Both the position numbers and the translations under genes were made by a program. The notes beneath the pieces were generated by a model. It did not search any database, had not been told where the DNA came from, and saw only the letters and a program-made list of their open reading frames with translations. This document shows, in pieces, positions 21,212-29,080 of a stretch of DNA of 64,000 nt. Each line of letters starts with the position of its first letter. Position 1 is the stretch's first letter. The DNA is taken from contig NZ_LT706961.1 in the NCBI RefSeq assembly GCF_900155535.1, positions 1 through 64,000 on the forward strand, in the 5' to 3' direction. This DNA is from Corynebacterium urinipleomorphum. GTDB lineage: Bacteria; Actinomycetota; Actinomycetes; Mycobacteriales; Mycobacteriaceae.

Positions 21212-22345
21212 ATGACTGACAACACTCTCCCCCGCCCTGAAATCGACCCAGACGGCCTGCTGGAATATTCGGCAGTGTTCAGCGACCGCTCGCTGAACCA
21301 CATGTCCGCCAAGTTCATTGGCATCATGCAGGAGCTTCAGGCCATCCTGCGCGAGACGTACCACGCGGCATCCGCGGCTGTGGTTCCCGGCGGCGGCACA
21401 TTCGCAATGGAGTCCGTGGCGCGACAGTTCGCGCGCGGCAAGGACGCCCTGGTCATCCGCACCGGCAACTTCTCCTACCGCTGGACGCAGATTTTCGATG
21501 CGTCAGGCGTGGCCAACAATGTCACCGTCTTGAACGCCGAGCCGACTTCTGGCGACGAGCGCGCCTCCTACGCCCCGCCGGCGATCGAGGACGCTGTGGA
21601 GCGCATCCGCGCCGAGCGACCCAACCTGGTGTTCGCGGCGCACGTCGAGACTGCTGCCGGACTCGAGCTGCCCGTCGACTACATTTCCCAACTCGCTGAC
21701 GCCGCACACGAGGTCGGCGGCCTGATGGTCCTCGACTGTGTCGCAGCCGGCACCAAGTGGATCAACATGGAAGCCACCGGCGTGGACATCCTCATCACCG
21801 CGCCGCAGAAGGGCTGGTCCGGCTCCCCGGCCACCGGCTACATCATGTTCTCCGAGGCCGGGCGGGCACAGCTGGATGAGACCACCTCCGACAGCTTCGC
21901 CATGGACCTGGCCAAGTGGACCACCATCTCCGAGGGCTACGTGAACGGCACCGCCGCCTACCACGCCACCGTGCCCACCGACACCATCGCGCACAACCTC
22001 GAGCTGATGAAGGAAGCCAAGGAGGTCGGACTGGAAGAGCTGACCAAGCGCCAGGTGGAGCTGGGCACCAAGGTCCGCGAGCTACTGGCGGAGAAGGGTT
22101 ACGTCTCTGTCGCGGCCCCGGGCTACGAGGCCACCTCCATCGTGGTCATGCACGCCACCGCACCGGAGCAGGCCAACGGGTCCGCTTTCAAGCAGGCCGG
22201 CATCCAGATCGCCGGCGGTGTTCCGCTGCAGGTCGGCGAGCCGGAGAGCTTCTCCACCTTCCGCATCGGTCTGTTCGGCCTAGACAAGTGGGCTGACGTC
22301 GACGGCACCGTCGCACGGTTCGCTGAGGCGCTGGAGCAGGTCTAA
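21212..22345 (+). CDS. Class V aminotransferase (alanine-glyoxylate type)
   Basis: 377 residues. Fold type I, PLP-dependent. The Schiff-base lysine is in ITAPQKGWSG near residue 196, preceded by the aspartate in LMVLDCVA near residue 174; PGGGTFAMESVARQ near residue 56 forms the cofactor phosphate cup. The C-terminal SFSTFRIGLFGLDKW is the usual arginine-containing end that binds the substrate carboxylate. Likely transfers amino groups between alanine or serine and a keto acid. A TAGCGT box (21200-21205) ends 6 bases before the ATG, so it may be leaderless. Confidence 0.88.
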   Translation: MTDNTLPRPEIDPDGLLEYSAVFSDRSLNHMSAKFIGIMQELQAILRETYHAASAAVVPGGGTFAMESVARQFARGKDALVIRTGNFSYRWTQIFDASGVANNVTVLNAEPTSGDERASYAPPAIEDAVERIRAERPNLVFAAHVETAAGLELPVDYISQLADAAHEVGGLMVLDCVAAGTKWINMEATGVDILITAPQKGWSGSPATGYIMFSEAGRAQLDETTSDSFAMDLAKWTTISEGYVNGTAAYHATVPTDTIAHNLELMKEAKEVGLEELTKRQVELGTKVRELLAEKGYVSVAAPGYEATSIVVMHATAPEQANGSAFKQAGIQIAGGVPLQVGEPESFSTFRIGLFGLDKWADVDGTVARFAEALEQV

Positions 22346-22361
22346 CGCTCCATCATCCCCT

Positions 22362-24220
22362 AAATGCAGCTGGTAAGTTGCAGCTAAATCCCGTTTTGGG
22401 AGCGCGGACAAAAGGTTGGAGTGTTCTGGGGTGGGAGGGGCCATAATGGCCGCGAGGTTTCCTACCGATATCCGTCAGGCCGCTGTGAAGCGGTTTCGGG
22501 ACGGTTCTGCTGCCAAAGAGGTCTGCGATTGGGTTGAGCGGCAATGCGGCCGCCGCCCAAGCCCATTGACGGTATGCAAATGGAATGACGACATCCGACG
22601 AGGCATCGTCATCGCCGAGGTGCCGCAGACTCATCCGCCTGAGACTGTCGCGCGTGCTGTGGCGTTGCGCATGTCGTCTGAGTGGACATTGCGCGCTATC
22701 GAAGCAGAATGCAGCGTGCGTGCAGGGTCGATTCTCAAATGGGTTGATCGCTTCGGCCCGGATCCTGCTGATGCTGCGTCTATGACCTTCGAGCAGGTTT
22801 ATGAGGCGACAATGGATGCTGTGAGAAAACAGCGCAGAGCAAAACGCGACAAAGAAGCACAATGCTCAAGTGCTCCCAAGCCGGTTCCGCGTCCGGTGGG
22901 GCCTGTCGACGAGTGGATCCCAGGACCGGGCCCTGTGCCGGATAAGGATCATCTTCCCGATGACCCGGAAGCGTTGAAACGGCTCCTGCGGCAAGAGCTT
23001 GACCGCAACGAAGTCAAAAACGCCGTGATCCAAGCCTTGATGGACACCGGGGAGGCCAGCACGGCGGGAAAAGGCCTCGTCCACGACGGTAAAACCGCAG
23101 CGGCGGTGCAAGCTGCCGCTGTTGATGCCCTCGTGGACGCTACTGGCATCAGCACCGCCAAAGCGTGCAGGCAGGTCGGGATGCCGGAATCGACCTACTA
23201 CTACCAGCGCCGACGAGCGGCATCGGCCACACAGCGCGCAGCACGCCGCGAGGAGTTGAAAGTTTTGATCACTCAAGCGGTAGAAGAAACCGGCCGCAGC
23301 TACGGCTACCGCAGGATCCACCACTGGCTGGCCTGTGCCGGGCACACGGTGTCAGAAAAGATCGTGCGCGCATGCATGACAGAACTTGGGCTGCACCCGC
23401 CGGCAAGAACGTTTTCGAAGTACTCGTCCTACACCGGGGAAACAGCTCACCGGCCGGACAATCTCCTTCTCGTTACCGCCGACACAGCAGATAGGGCACG
23501 CCAGGTCGCTGTATCGGGTTATTTCACCAGCAATGCCGATCGGTTAGGGCTCACCCACGACTTCCACGCTGACGCCCCGTGGGAAAAGATCGGCACCGAC
23601 GTGACAGAAATCGCCTGCGCCGACGGCAGGCTCTACGTCTCTGCCGCGATCGACTTCTACGACGGGATGCCCGTGGCAGTGACGATGTCGGATTCACCCA
23701 ACCACGATCTTGTCGCCGAGATGATCAGCGCTATCGAAGCACAAAAACCTGCCGGTGCCCGGCCGATTATCCATTCCGATCGCGGCGGGTTGTACCGCAG
23801 CACGAAATGGGTCGAGATGATCACAGACCCAGCACACGACACAAACGCATGCCCCCAGTGCACCCCAGACGGGCGGTGCGCTCAGTCTTGGCGGTATATC
23901 CCGTCGTTGTCGCGGCGAGGAAACAGCGGGGACAACGCCCGGGTCGAAGGCTTTTTCGGGACGATGAAACAAGAACGACTCATCGGCCGGCCCCAAACCA
24001 AACAGATGACGAAGGCCGAAATGATCGATTACATTAACGACTACATCGACTTCTACATCCACAAACGGTTTAAGTCGACACTCGGTGCGGGCTACACGAC
24101 AATCGCCCAACACCGACAACTACTAAGCGCGTAACTACGAGAACAAAATCCTCGGAAACACTCCAACAAAACGTCCGCATCCCCTTTTCTGGCTTTAGCT
24201 GCGTGCTACCAGCTGCATTT
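22362..24220 (+). mobile_element. Insertion sequence with 64-bp imperfect inverted repeats
   Basis: Left repeat 22362-22425 and right repeat 24157-24220 match in inverted order: both begin AAATGCAGCTGGTA, then share GCAGCTAAA, GCGGAC and TTGGAGTGTT. Inside is one transposase gene. The ends look like TGCAGCTG.. if the outer AAA is set aside. I see no target-site duplication (left flank CCCCT, right flank GCGTG), so part of the insertion history is lost. It lies between two core genes, and its right end supplies the end of the luciferase-like gene. Confidence 0.88.
22446..24134 (+). CDS. IS3-type DDE transposase (single long reading frame)
   Basis: 562 residues. Helix-turn-helix region in the first 110 residues, a linker rich in Q, R and A, an HTH_21-like segment (GYRRIHHWL), then an rve integrase core: first Asp in IGTDVTEIAC, second Asp in IIHSDRGGLY, and catalytic Glu in NARVEGFFGTMKQE. 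IS3 elements normally use two frames with a -1 shift; here one frame covers the whole product. The C-X2-C pair in NACPQCTPDG between Asp2 and Glu is extra. The ATG at 22446 follows GGGAGGGG. Confidence 0.85.
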   Translation: MAARFPTDIRQAAVKRFRDGSAAKEVCDWVERQCGRRPSPLTVCKWNDDIRRGIVIAEVPQTHPPETVARAVALRMSSEWTLRAIEAECSVRAGSILKWVDRFGPDPADAASMTFEQVYEATMDAVRKQRRAKRDKEAQCSSAPKPVPRPVGPVDEWIPGPGPVPDKDHLPDDPEALKRLLRQELDRNEVKNAVIQALMDTGEASTAGKGLVHDGKTAAAVQAAAVDALVDATGISTAKACRQVGMPESTYYYQRRRAASATQRAARREELKVLITQAVEETGRSYGYRRIHHWLACAGHTVSEKIVRACMTELGLHPPARTFSKYSSYTGETAHRPDNLLLVTADTADRARQVAVSGYFTSNADRLGLTHDFHADAPWEKIGTDVTEIACADGRLYVSAAIDFYDGMPVAVTMSDSPNHDLVAEMISAIEAQKPAGARPIIHSDRGGLYRSTKWVEMITDPAHDTNACPQCTPDGRCAQSWRYIPSLSRRGNSGDNARVEGFFGTMKQERLIGRPQTKQMTKAEMIDYINDYIDFYIHKRFKSTLGAGYTTIAQHRQLLSA

Positions 24221-25219
24221 GCGTGTGAGAGCGGGGATCACGTACTCGATCAGCTCGTCGAGCTGCTCCTCCGCCGAGCGCTTGCTTGAGCGGAAGTTCA
24301 CCATGACGTGACTGATCCCCACCGCGCGCTGGGAGCGCAGCAACTCGATGAGAGTGTTGCGGCCAAGCCGGTAGCCGAAGCTACCGCCAGCGGCGGGGGC
24401 ATCGGGGTCCTCGTGCAGATCGAGCCACAAGGACTCGGCGAACGGCTTGTAGGCGGCAGGAGTCCCCTCAACACCTTCGCGTGCAGCCCAGTCAGCCACT
24501 GCGGCATTCCAATTGCGCACGTTCTGGCGCTGAATCTCCAATCCCTTGTGGTACATCAGCCAGCCGTGGGCATGCTCGGCGCGCCACTCGAGGGTCTGCT
24601 GGCAAGAGCCGATGGCCAGCAGCGGAACTTCCCGGGCCTGGGGTTTGGGGACCACATCGGCGCCGCCCATCCGGCCGCCGGACCAGCGGATGGGGGTGTG
24701 GGTGGTGAGGGTGGCTCGTCGATAAGCGGCGATTCTCTCGCGGAACTCCTCGTCGCGCTTGCCCTTGTCTTGGCCGAACGCGGGGAACTCCTCCGGGCGG
24801 TCGCCCGTGGCCACGCCGAACAGGAAGCGGCCCGCGCTGAGACGGTCGATGGTGGCGGCGCGCTTGGCCATGAGCAACGGGTGCTGGAACGGAACCACCA
24901 CCGCGGCGGTGCCCAACGCAATCGTGGACGTGTGCGCGGCGAGGAGACTCAGGTACATCCAGGGGTCGTACACCTGGCCGACGTCGCCGAAAGTCTCGAC
25001 GCGCAACGGAATATCGCGCACCCACATGGCGGCCACTCCCCCGGCCTCGGCCTTGCGGATGAGGCGCAACTGGTTATCCAGGCTGTCGACGGGGTTGGCC
25101 TCGGCGTCCTCCTCGATGGGCAGGGTCAGCCCGACGGTGAGCTCACCCTGCCGGAAGGTGTGGCGGAAGCCGGGGAGCTCCCAGTGCGGGGTATCGGATA
25201 GAGCGAAGAGCGGATTCAT
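24206..25219 (-). CDS. Luciferase-like (LLM) flavin oxidoreductase, C terminus altered by the IS
   Basis: 337 residues. A flavin-dependent TIM-barrel enzyme of the bacterial-luciferase superfamily, apparently the TIGR03571 branch. Typical pieces are AMWVRDIPLR, YDPWMYLSLLAAHTSTIALGTAA, FLFGVATGDRPEEF and FGYRLGRNTLIELLRSQRAVG. The ATG overlaps the chrA stop. The last residues KCSW and the stop are encoded inside the inverted repeat of the IS (24206-24220), so the original C terminus is lost or changed, probably by only a few residues. Activity is therefore uncertain. The substrate is unknown. Confidence 0.8.
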   Translation of the reverse strand: MNPLFALSDTPHWELPGFRHTFRQGELTVGLTLPIEEDAEANPVDSLDNQLRLIRKAEAGGVAAMWVRDIPLRVETFGDVGQVYDPWMYLSLLAAHTSTIALGTAAVVVPFQHPLLMAKRAATIDRLSAGRFLFGVATGDRPEEFPAFGQDKGKRDEEFRERIAAYRRATLTTHTPIRWSGGRMGGADVVPKPQAREVPLLAIGSCQQTLEWRAEHAHGWLMYHKGLEIQRQNVRNWNAAVADWAAREGVEGTPAAYKPFAESLWLDLHEDPDAPAAGGSFGYRLGRNTLIELLRSQRAVGISHVMVNFRSSKRSAEEQLDELIEYVIPALTRKCSW

Positions 25220-26403
25220 AGTGCCACCCAGCCTACGAGAGCCGCACCGATGACCACCGCCCACGGCGGCACCTTCCACGAGGTGAGGGCCGCGTAGCAG
25301 ACCACGGCGATGGAAAGAGTGACCACACCAGTCACACCGGCGGTGAAGACCGGGGTGTACAGCGCCGCGCCAAGAACGCCGACAACAGCTGCGTTCGCAC
25401 CGGCCAGGGCAGCGCCAGCACGCGGCATCCGGCGGATGCGCTCCCAGTACGGCATCGCGCCGAGGACAAGAAGCGCGGCCGGCAGGAAGATCGCGAGCGT
25501 GGCAATCGTCGCACCCGCAACCCAATTCACCCCATGTGCACTGGCACCGAGGAACGACGCGAACGTGAACAACGGTCCCGGCATCGCCTGTGCGGCGCCG
25601 TAACCGGCGAGGAAAGTGTCGTGGCCGACTAGCCCCTGTCTCACCGTGACCGTCTCCAGCAGCGGCAGCACCACGTGGCCGCCGCCGAAGACGAGCGCGC
25701 CGGCGCGGTAGAAAGTGTCGAAGATACCGGCACCCGTAGTGCCGATCAGCCGGGCCACGATAGGGAGGACCAGAAGTAGAGCGAAGAAGAGCAGAAGGCA
25801 GACGGCACCGAGCGTGCGGGAGCCGCTGTCCGCGGCAGGTTCCTCGGTTTCCGGATCCGAGTCGCGCAGGAACGCCAGCCCGACCGCGATGCCGAGCACA
25901 ATCGCCCCGACTTGGATGAGCGGGTGCGGGACGAGCAGTACCACGACGAGCGCCGCCACCGCGATTGCTGCGCGGATCTTGTCTGTGATCAGGTTCTTTG
26001 TCATGCCGTAAACGGCCTGTGCCACCACCGCGACAGCAGCCGCCTTCAGGCCGAGCAGCCAGCCAGCCTCGCTGATGTCGCCGAGCTGCGCAACCCCGAG
26101 GGCGAACGCAACCATGAGCAGCACCGACGGCAGCGTGAAACCCACCCACGCCAGGAACATGCCCAAGTACCCGGCGCGCTGGAGGCCGATCGCCATGCCC
26201 ACCTGGCTCGACGCCGGGCCGGGCAGGAACTGGCAGAGCGCCACGAGGTCGGCGTACTGCTTGTCGCTGAACCACCTGCGCTTCTCCACGAATTCGTCGC
26301 GGAAGTACCCCAGGTGCGCCGTCGGCCCGCCGAAGGAGGTGCAGCCGAGACGCAGGAAGATGCGGAAGACGTCCCATGGGGACTGTGACGCGGTGGTGGA
26401 CAT
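25216..26403 (-). CDS. chrA: Chromate transporter ChrA
   Basis: 395 residues, two homologous halves each starting with an amphipathic segment. The first contains RLGCTSFGGPTAHLGYFRDEFVEKRRW and the QFLPGPASSQVGMAIGL signature; the second, YRAGALVFGGGHVVLPLLE and the sequence ending in GYGAAQAMPGPLFTF. It exports chromate, or transports sulfate-like anions, by proton coupling. The start at 26403 is chosen over one 12 bases upstream because of similarity to homologues; neither has a good ribosome binding site. Translation is coupled to the downstream luciferase-like gene (ATGA). Confidence 0.87.
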   Translation of the reverse strand: MSTTASQSPWDVFRIFLRLGCTSFGGPTAHLGYFRDEFVEKRRWFSDKQYADLVALCQFLPGPASSQVGMAIGLQRAGYLGMFLAWVGFTLPSVLLMVAFALGVAQLGDISEAGWLLGLKAAAVAVVAQAVYGMTKNLITDKIRAAIAVAALVVVLLVPHPLIQVGAIVLGIAVGLAFLRDSDPETEEPAADSGSRTLGAVCLLLFFALLLVLPIVARLIGTTGAGIFDTFYRAGALVFGGGHVVLPLLETVTVRQGLVGHDTFLAGYGAAQAMPGPLFTFASFLGASAHGVNWVAGATIATLAIFLPAALLVLGAMPYWERIRRMPRAGAALAGANAAVVGVLGAALYTPVFTAGVTGVVTLSIAVVCYAALTSWKVPPWAVVIGAALVGWVAL

Positions 26404-26444
26404 GACCTCAACCATTACCAGAGCTTCGCAGTAATCTCGCAGCC

Positions 26445-26789
26445 ATGGACCGGGACGCACCTTCGCTTATCGACGACTGCCCCTGCCCCTACTGTCCCTT
26501 CTTCCGCACCCGCGTCGCTGCCGCGCATCCGGAACTCGCAGCACAGCTCGCTGCCGTCGGGATCGATATAGCGAAACCATTCGATCTTCCCCTCCCCCAC
26601 GAAGAGAACGGTGTGAGCATGTACGACTACGCCACCTACATCGTCATGGGCACCTGGACCGATGAGGATGCCGCGGCGGTGACGCTTTGCGAGCTGGAGA
26701 CCACCGACTCTCACCCGTGCACCGGCATCGAGGAGGAGCATTCGGTGGTGCCGGCGGGTCCCTTCGCTATCCCCGGCACGGTGGACTGA
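26445..26789 (+). CDS. Unknown protein with a CxCxxC motif
   Basis: 114 residues, no signal peptide and no membrane segment. Four cysteines lie near the N and C termini: CPCPYC at residues 12-17 is a possible metal-binding or redox motif, and there are two more (LCEL, HPCTG). The middle is acidic with aromatic residues (EENGVSMYDYATYIVMGTW). I do not recognise the family. The gene diverges from chrA and has TAATCT (26432-26437) ending 7 bases before the ATG, so its message is probably leaderless. Confidence 0.68.
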   Translation: MDRDAPSLIDDCPCPYCPFFRTRVAAAHPELAAQLAAVGIDIAKPFDLPLPHEENGVSMYDYATYIVMGTWTDEDAAAVTLCELETTDSHPCTGIEEEHSVVPAGPFAIPGTVD

Positions 26790-26813
26790 CAACTCAGCCT
26801 TAACGCGACGTGA

Positions 26814-26975
26814 ACGAGAGGGAAATTCTTATCCCCGGCGGGCCTGAAGGTCTCCACCTTCGACGTCGAGGAAGGTGAGCTCGACCCCTTCACACTCAAG
26901 CGCGCGGCTAATGAGAAGCCCAATGGTAGCGGCAAGGGCAGCACCGACGGTGCTGTTGCAAAGTTGGGGCAGTAG
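26814..26975 (+). pseudogene. Truncated gene fragment ending in the IS6 element
   Basis: An open frame without a start codon encodes GLKVSTFDVEEGELDP, then FTLKRAANEKPNGSGKGSTDG, and runs into the left repeat of the IS, where a stop follows. The codon use looks real and the frame is cut at both sides: a TGA at 26811 just upstream and the IS at 26949. It is the middle of an unrecognised gene left after rearrangement. 26790-26813 holds nothing else. Confidence 0.55.
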
Positions 26976-27791
26976 AAAGACCAGCGTGAAATAATCACGG
27001 CCATGGGCATCTTCTCCGGTCGGCATTTCCCCCGTGAAATCATCCTGTGGGCGGTGCGGTGGTACTGCCGCTACGGCGTGAGCTACCGCGATCTCGAAGA
27101 GATGATGACCGAGCGGGGTGTGCCAGTCGATCACACCACGATGTACCGCTGGGTGCAGAAATACGCCCCTGAGTTGGATAAGCAGACCCGGTGGTACCGA
27201 CAAGTCCCGGATTGGCAGGCCCGGTCCTGGCGGGTGGACGAGACCTATATCCGGGTCGGCGGCACGTGGTGCTATCTCTACCGGGCTATTACCGCCGGTG
27301 GGCAGACCCTGGATTTTTACCTGTCCCCAAAGCGTAACGTCGCCGCAGCGAAGCGTTTCCTGGCCAAGACCCTGAGGTCGAACACGATAACCGGGTTCCC
27401 GCGGGTGATCAACACCGATAAAGCACCCTCCCTGGCCAGGGCAATCGCCGAGTTGAAGTCAGAGGGAATCTGCCCGCAGACCGTGGAACACCGGCAGGTG
27501 AAATACCTCAATAACGTCATTGAAGGAGATCATGGGCGGCTGAAACGGATCCTCGGACCGAAGGGGGCGTTCAAAAACCGGACCTCGGCGTACCGGACGT
27601 TGAAAGGGATGGAAGCGATGCACTCATTACGGAAAGGCCAGGGCGCGATGTTTGCTTATGGGCACCCCAATCCGGACGCGGTGATCGTCAACCGGGTCTT
27701 CGAGACGGCCTGAGAACGCCGGCACGCAGCGGCCATCAGGAAATGAGAAACTGGGTCGTCTCGGCTCTCCGCCCAACTTTGCAACAGCACC
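26949..27791 (+). mobile_element. IS6-family insertion sequence (IS1628-like)
   Basis: 843 bp with perfect 20-bp terminal inverted repeats: GGTGCTGTTGCAAAGTTGGG at 26949-26968 and its reverse complement at 27772-27791. IS6 elements make 8-bp target duplications, but the flanks here differ (GCACCGAC on the left, ATTTCCCT on the right). That fits a deletion or recombination between two copies rather than simple insertion. It marks the left edge of the accessory island. Confidence 0.9.
27003..27713 (+). CDS. IS6-family transposase
   Basis: 236 residues, complete. N-terminal HTH region (GVSYRDLEEMMTERGV), then the DDE core: Asp in WRVDETYIRV near residue 79, Asp in VINTDKAP near residue 139 and Glu in NVIEGDHGRLK near residue 177. 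It resembles the transposase of IS1628, which is common on plasmids and islands of corynebacteria (from memory). It would move by replicative cointegrate formation. Confidence 0.93.
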   Translation: MGIFSGRHFPREIILWAVRWYCRYGVSYRDLEEMMTERGVPVDHTTMYRWVQKYAPELDKQTRWYRQVPDWQARSWRVDETYIRVGGTWCYLYRAITAGGQTLDFYLSPKRNVAAAKRFLAKTLRSNTITGFPRVINTDKAPSLARAIAELKSEGICPQTVEHRQVKYLNNVIEGDHGRLKRILGPKGAFKNRTSAYRTLKGMEAMHSLRKGQGAMFAYGHPNPDAVIVNRVFETA

Positions 27792-27865
27792 ATTTCCCTT
27801 AGGAGCTCTAACGTGGGCTTGGCAAAAGCATAGGGTCCCGAGAAAGAAGCACTGCCCCTTTAGAA

Positions 27866-27893
27866 TTGACTTTCCGAGATCGACGAGTATTAT
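27866..27893 (+). promoter_or_regulatory. Strong promoter of the hairpin RNA upstream of abiF
   Basis: TTGACT (27866-27871) and TATTAT (27888-27893), 16 bases apart, both close to consensus and stronger than most in this window. Transcription would start near 27900, immediately before the hairpin RNA. 27792-27865 holds no gene and is AT-rich. Confidence 0.65.
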
Positions 27894-27899
27894 AGAGCT

Positions 27900-27966
27900 T
27901 GTTAGCCCCCAGGGACGTGCCGTCAAGGAAACGACGGCATCTGCCTGGGGGCGTTTGCTATTCTTT
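27900..27966 (+). ncRNA. Nested-hairpin RNA of the AbiF-associated type
   Basis: Outer stem GCCCCCAGG (27905-27913) with CCTGGGGGC (27944-27952) encloses GACG, the inner stem TGCCGTC (27918-27924) with GACGGCA (27933-27939) around the loop AAGGAAAC, and TCTG. Every base of both stems pairs. A T-rich tail (GTTTGCTATTCTTT) follows, so the outer stem may also end transcription. It sits between a strong promoter and an Abi-like gene, the position of the published abiF RNA motif. I recognise the arrangement, not the exact consensus. Confidence 0.7.
27959..27964 (+). promoter_or_regulatory. Possible second, leaderless promoter of the Abi gene
   Basis: TATTCT followed by 6 bases and the ATG at 27971. 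No ribosome binding site is present before this ATG, which supports a leaderless message separate from the hairpin RNA. A -35 box would fall inside the hairpin. Confidence 0.4.
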
Positions 27967-27970
27967 CAGA

Positions 27971-28642
27971 ATGACTAAATTGCCTTTCGATCTCGATGTT
28001 TCCTACGAGATGGGCACCCCCCCCCGTTTCTCGACTTACCTGAGATGCTCAAATAATACGCTAGAAGCGTCACGCCTTTATATGTGGAACCTAAGCCTGG
28101 CAGCTCGGTGGTGGGGTCCCCTCTCGTACACAGAAGTAGCGTTGCGTAATAAACTCCATGATGCTCTCGCGGATTCTGTGGGGCGTGATGATTGGTGGGA
28201 AGAAGACAATTTAGGAATATCCGACAAACTTGCAGAAAAGATTAAGTCTGCAGAAACCTATGCAAAAGTGCAGTGCAATGACCCTAATCCGACAGCTGAC
28301 AACGTAGTTGCGGCGTCATCGTTTGGAGTCTGGACCACCGTTCTACACTACGAGAATGCACCGTCTCTTTGGCGCAACCGCCTCCAAAACGAATTCGATA
28401 GCGATATCAGACGCGGCCCGCTCTTCCACAACGCCTACAACCTAAAGAAACTACGAGATCGCATCGCGCATCACGAACCAATCTTTAACAGGAATCAACA
28501 GGAGCACCTCACCCAGCTGGATTACGTATTAGAGGCAATCCACCCCGACCTGCCCGATTTGGCACAAGATTGTTTCCCCGGATTGCGGAAAACAATAGAC
28601 GGACAGCACGCCGCAATCAGTTTCGGAGAGGTCGATCTCTAA
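27971..28642 (+). CDS. Abi_2/AbiF-type abortive infection protein (HEPN ribonuclease)
   Basis: 223 residues. The RxxxxH motif of HEPN ribonucleases is in KLRDRIAHHEPIF near residue 170, and the family context is given by LYMWNLSLAARWWGPLSYTEVALRNKLH and WTTVLH. Abi proteins of this group stop phage growth by cutting RNA, often killing the cell. Its GC content is lower than that of the core genes and it sits in the island beside IS6. The ATG has no ribosome binding site. A hairpin RNA with its own promoter lies directly upstream, suggesting RNA control of the toxin. Confidence 0.8.
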   Translation: MTKLPFDLDVSYEMGTPPRFSTYLRCSNNTLEASRLYMWNLSLAARWWGPLSYTEVALRNKLHDALADSVGRDDWWEEDNLGISDKLAEKIKSAETYAKVQCNDPNPTADNVVAASSFGVWTTVLHYENAPSLWRNRLQNEFDSDIRRGPLFHNAYNLKKLRDRIAHHEPIFNRNQQEHLTQLDYVLEAIHPDLPDLAQDCFPGLRKTIDGQHAAISFGEVDL

Positions 28643-28818
28643 GAAGCTCCTTCTTGACAGGACTCAAAGTTCAACCTCAGACACCGGCGAAAACCGGTCG
28701 CCTAACGCCGGATTCAGCCTGTATCAACAAATTGCAATGGCCTGCACCCCCAAACAGGCGTTTACCCCCGGCGATAAACCTGGCCACTTAGGTACCTTAA
28801 CCGCCTAAAGTAGAACGT
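28643..28818. other. Non-coding gap upstream of the recombinase genes
   Basis: No credible gene. It holds short inverted repeats, ACCGG-CGAAAA-CCGGT (28682-28697) and TTAGG with CCTAA (28788-28808), that may be part of a recombination site for the serine recombinase downstream or of a promoter. Confidence 0.4.
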
Positions 28819-28986
28819 ATGCCAGCCTCGCAATACATGCCGGATTATCTCGACCGCGCCACTTCCATCGCCCGCCTCCGTGACTTTGCTCCCCACTGGT
28901 CAGCTCAAGTAGGCCCATGGGGAAGAACTAACGAAACAGGCACCGAAAACTTGACCGAGCAGTTGATCGGGCCTTCGGATCGATGA
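28819..28986 (+). CDS. Possible 55-residue protein of unknown function
   Basis: MPASQYMPDYLDRATSIARL and then a short charged end (GPSDR). No family is recognised. A TAAAGT box (28806-28811) ends 7 bases before the ATG, so it could be expressed from a leaderless message. The stop overlaps the ATG of the next small frame (ATGA), as in coupled genes. It may also be part of a broken gene. Confidence 0.35.
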   Translation: MPASQYMPDYLDRATSIARLRDFAPHWSAQVGPWGRTNETGTENLTEQLIGPSDR

Positions 28987-29078
28987 AACTCCTGTCCAAT
29001 GACCAAGCACACCGGGAATTGCTCTTCGCAAACTACCAAGCACTCCTCACTGCGGAAACTGATGCAAAGGCGAATTGA
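28932..29078 (+). pseudogene. 3' relic of an MmeI-like/type IIG DNA methyltransferase
   Basis: The frame reads HRKLDRAVDRAFGS, then MKLLSNDQAHRELLFANYQA and a short tail before TGA. The LDRAVDRAFG plus LLFANYQ pattern matches, from memory, the last part of MmeI/class I SAM-dependent methyltransferases found in restriction loci. Everything before it has been lost: frame stops occur at 28881 and 28929. A partial ATG at 28983 could still express 31 residues. The serine recombinase starts three bases after its stop. Confidence 0.5.
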
Positions 29079-29080
29079 AT

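Noticed and set aside
22350..24230. Target duplication around the IS3-type element
   Set aside because: The flanking bases on the two sides do not match at 3, 4 or 5 bases.
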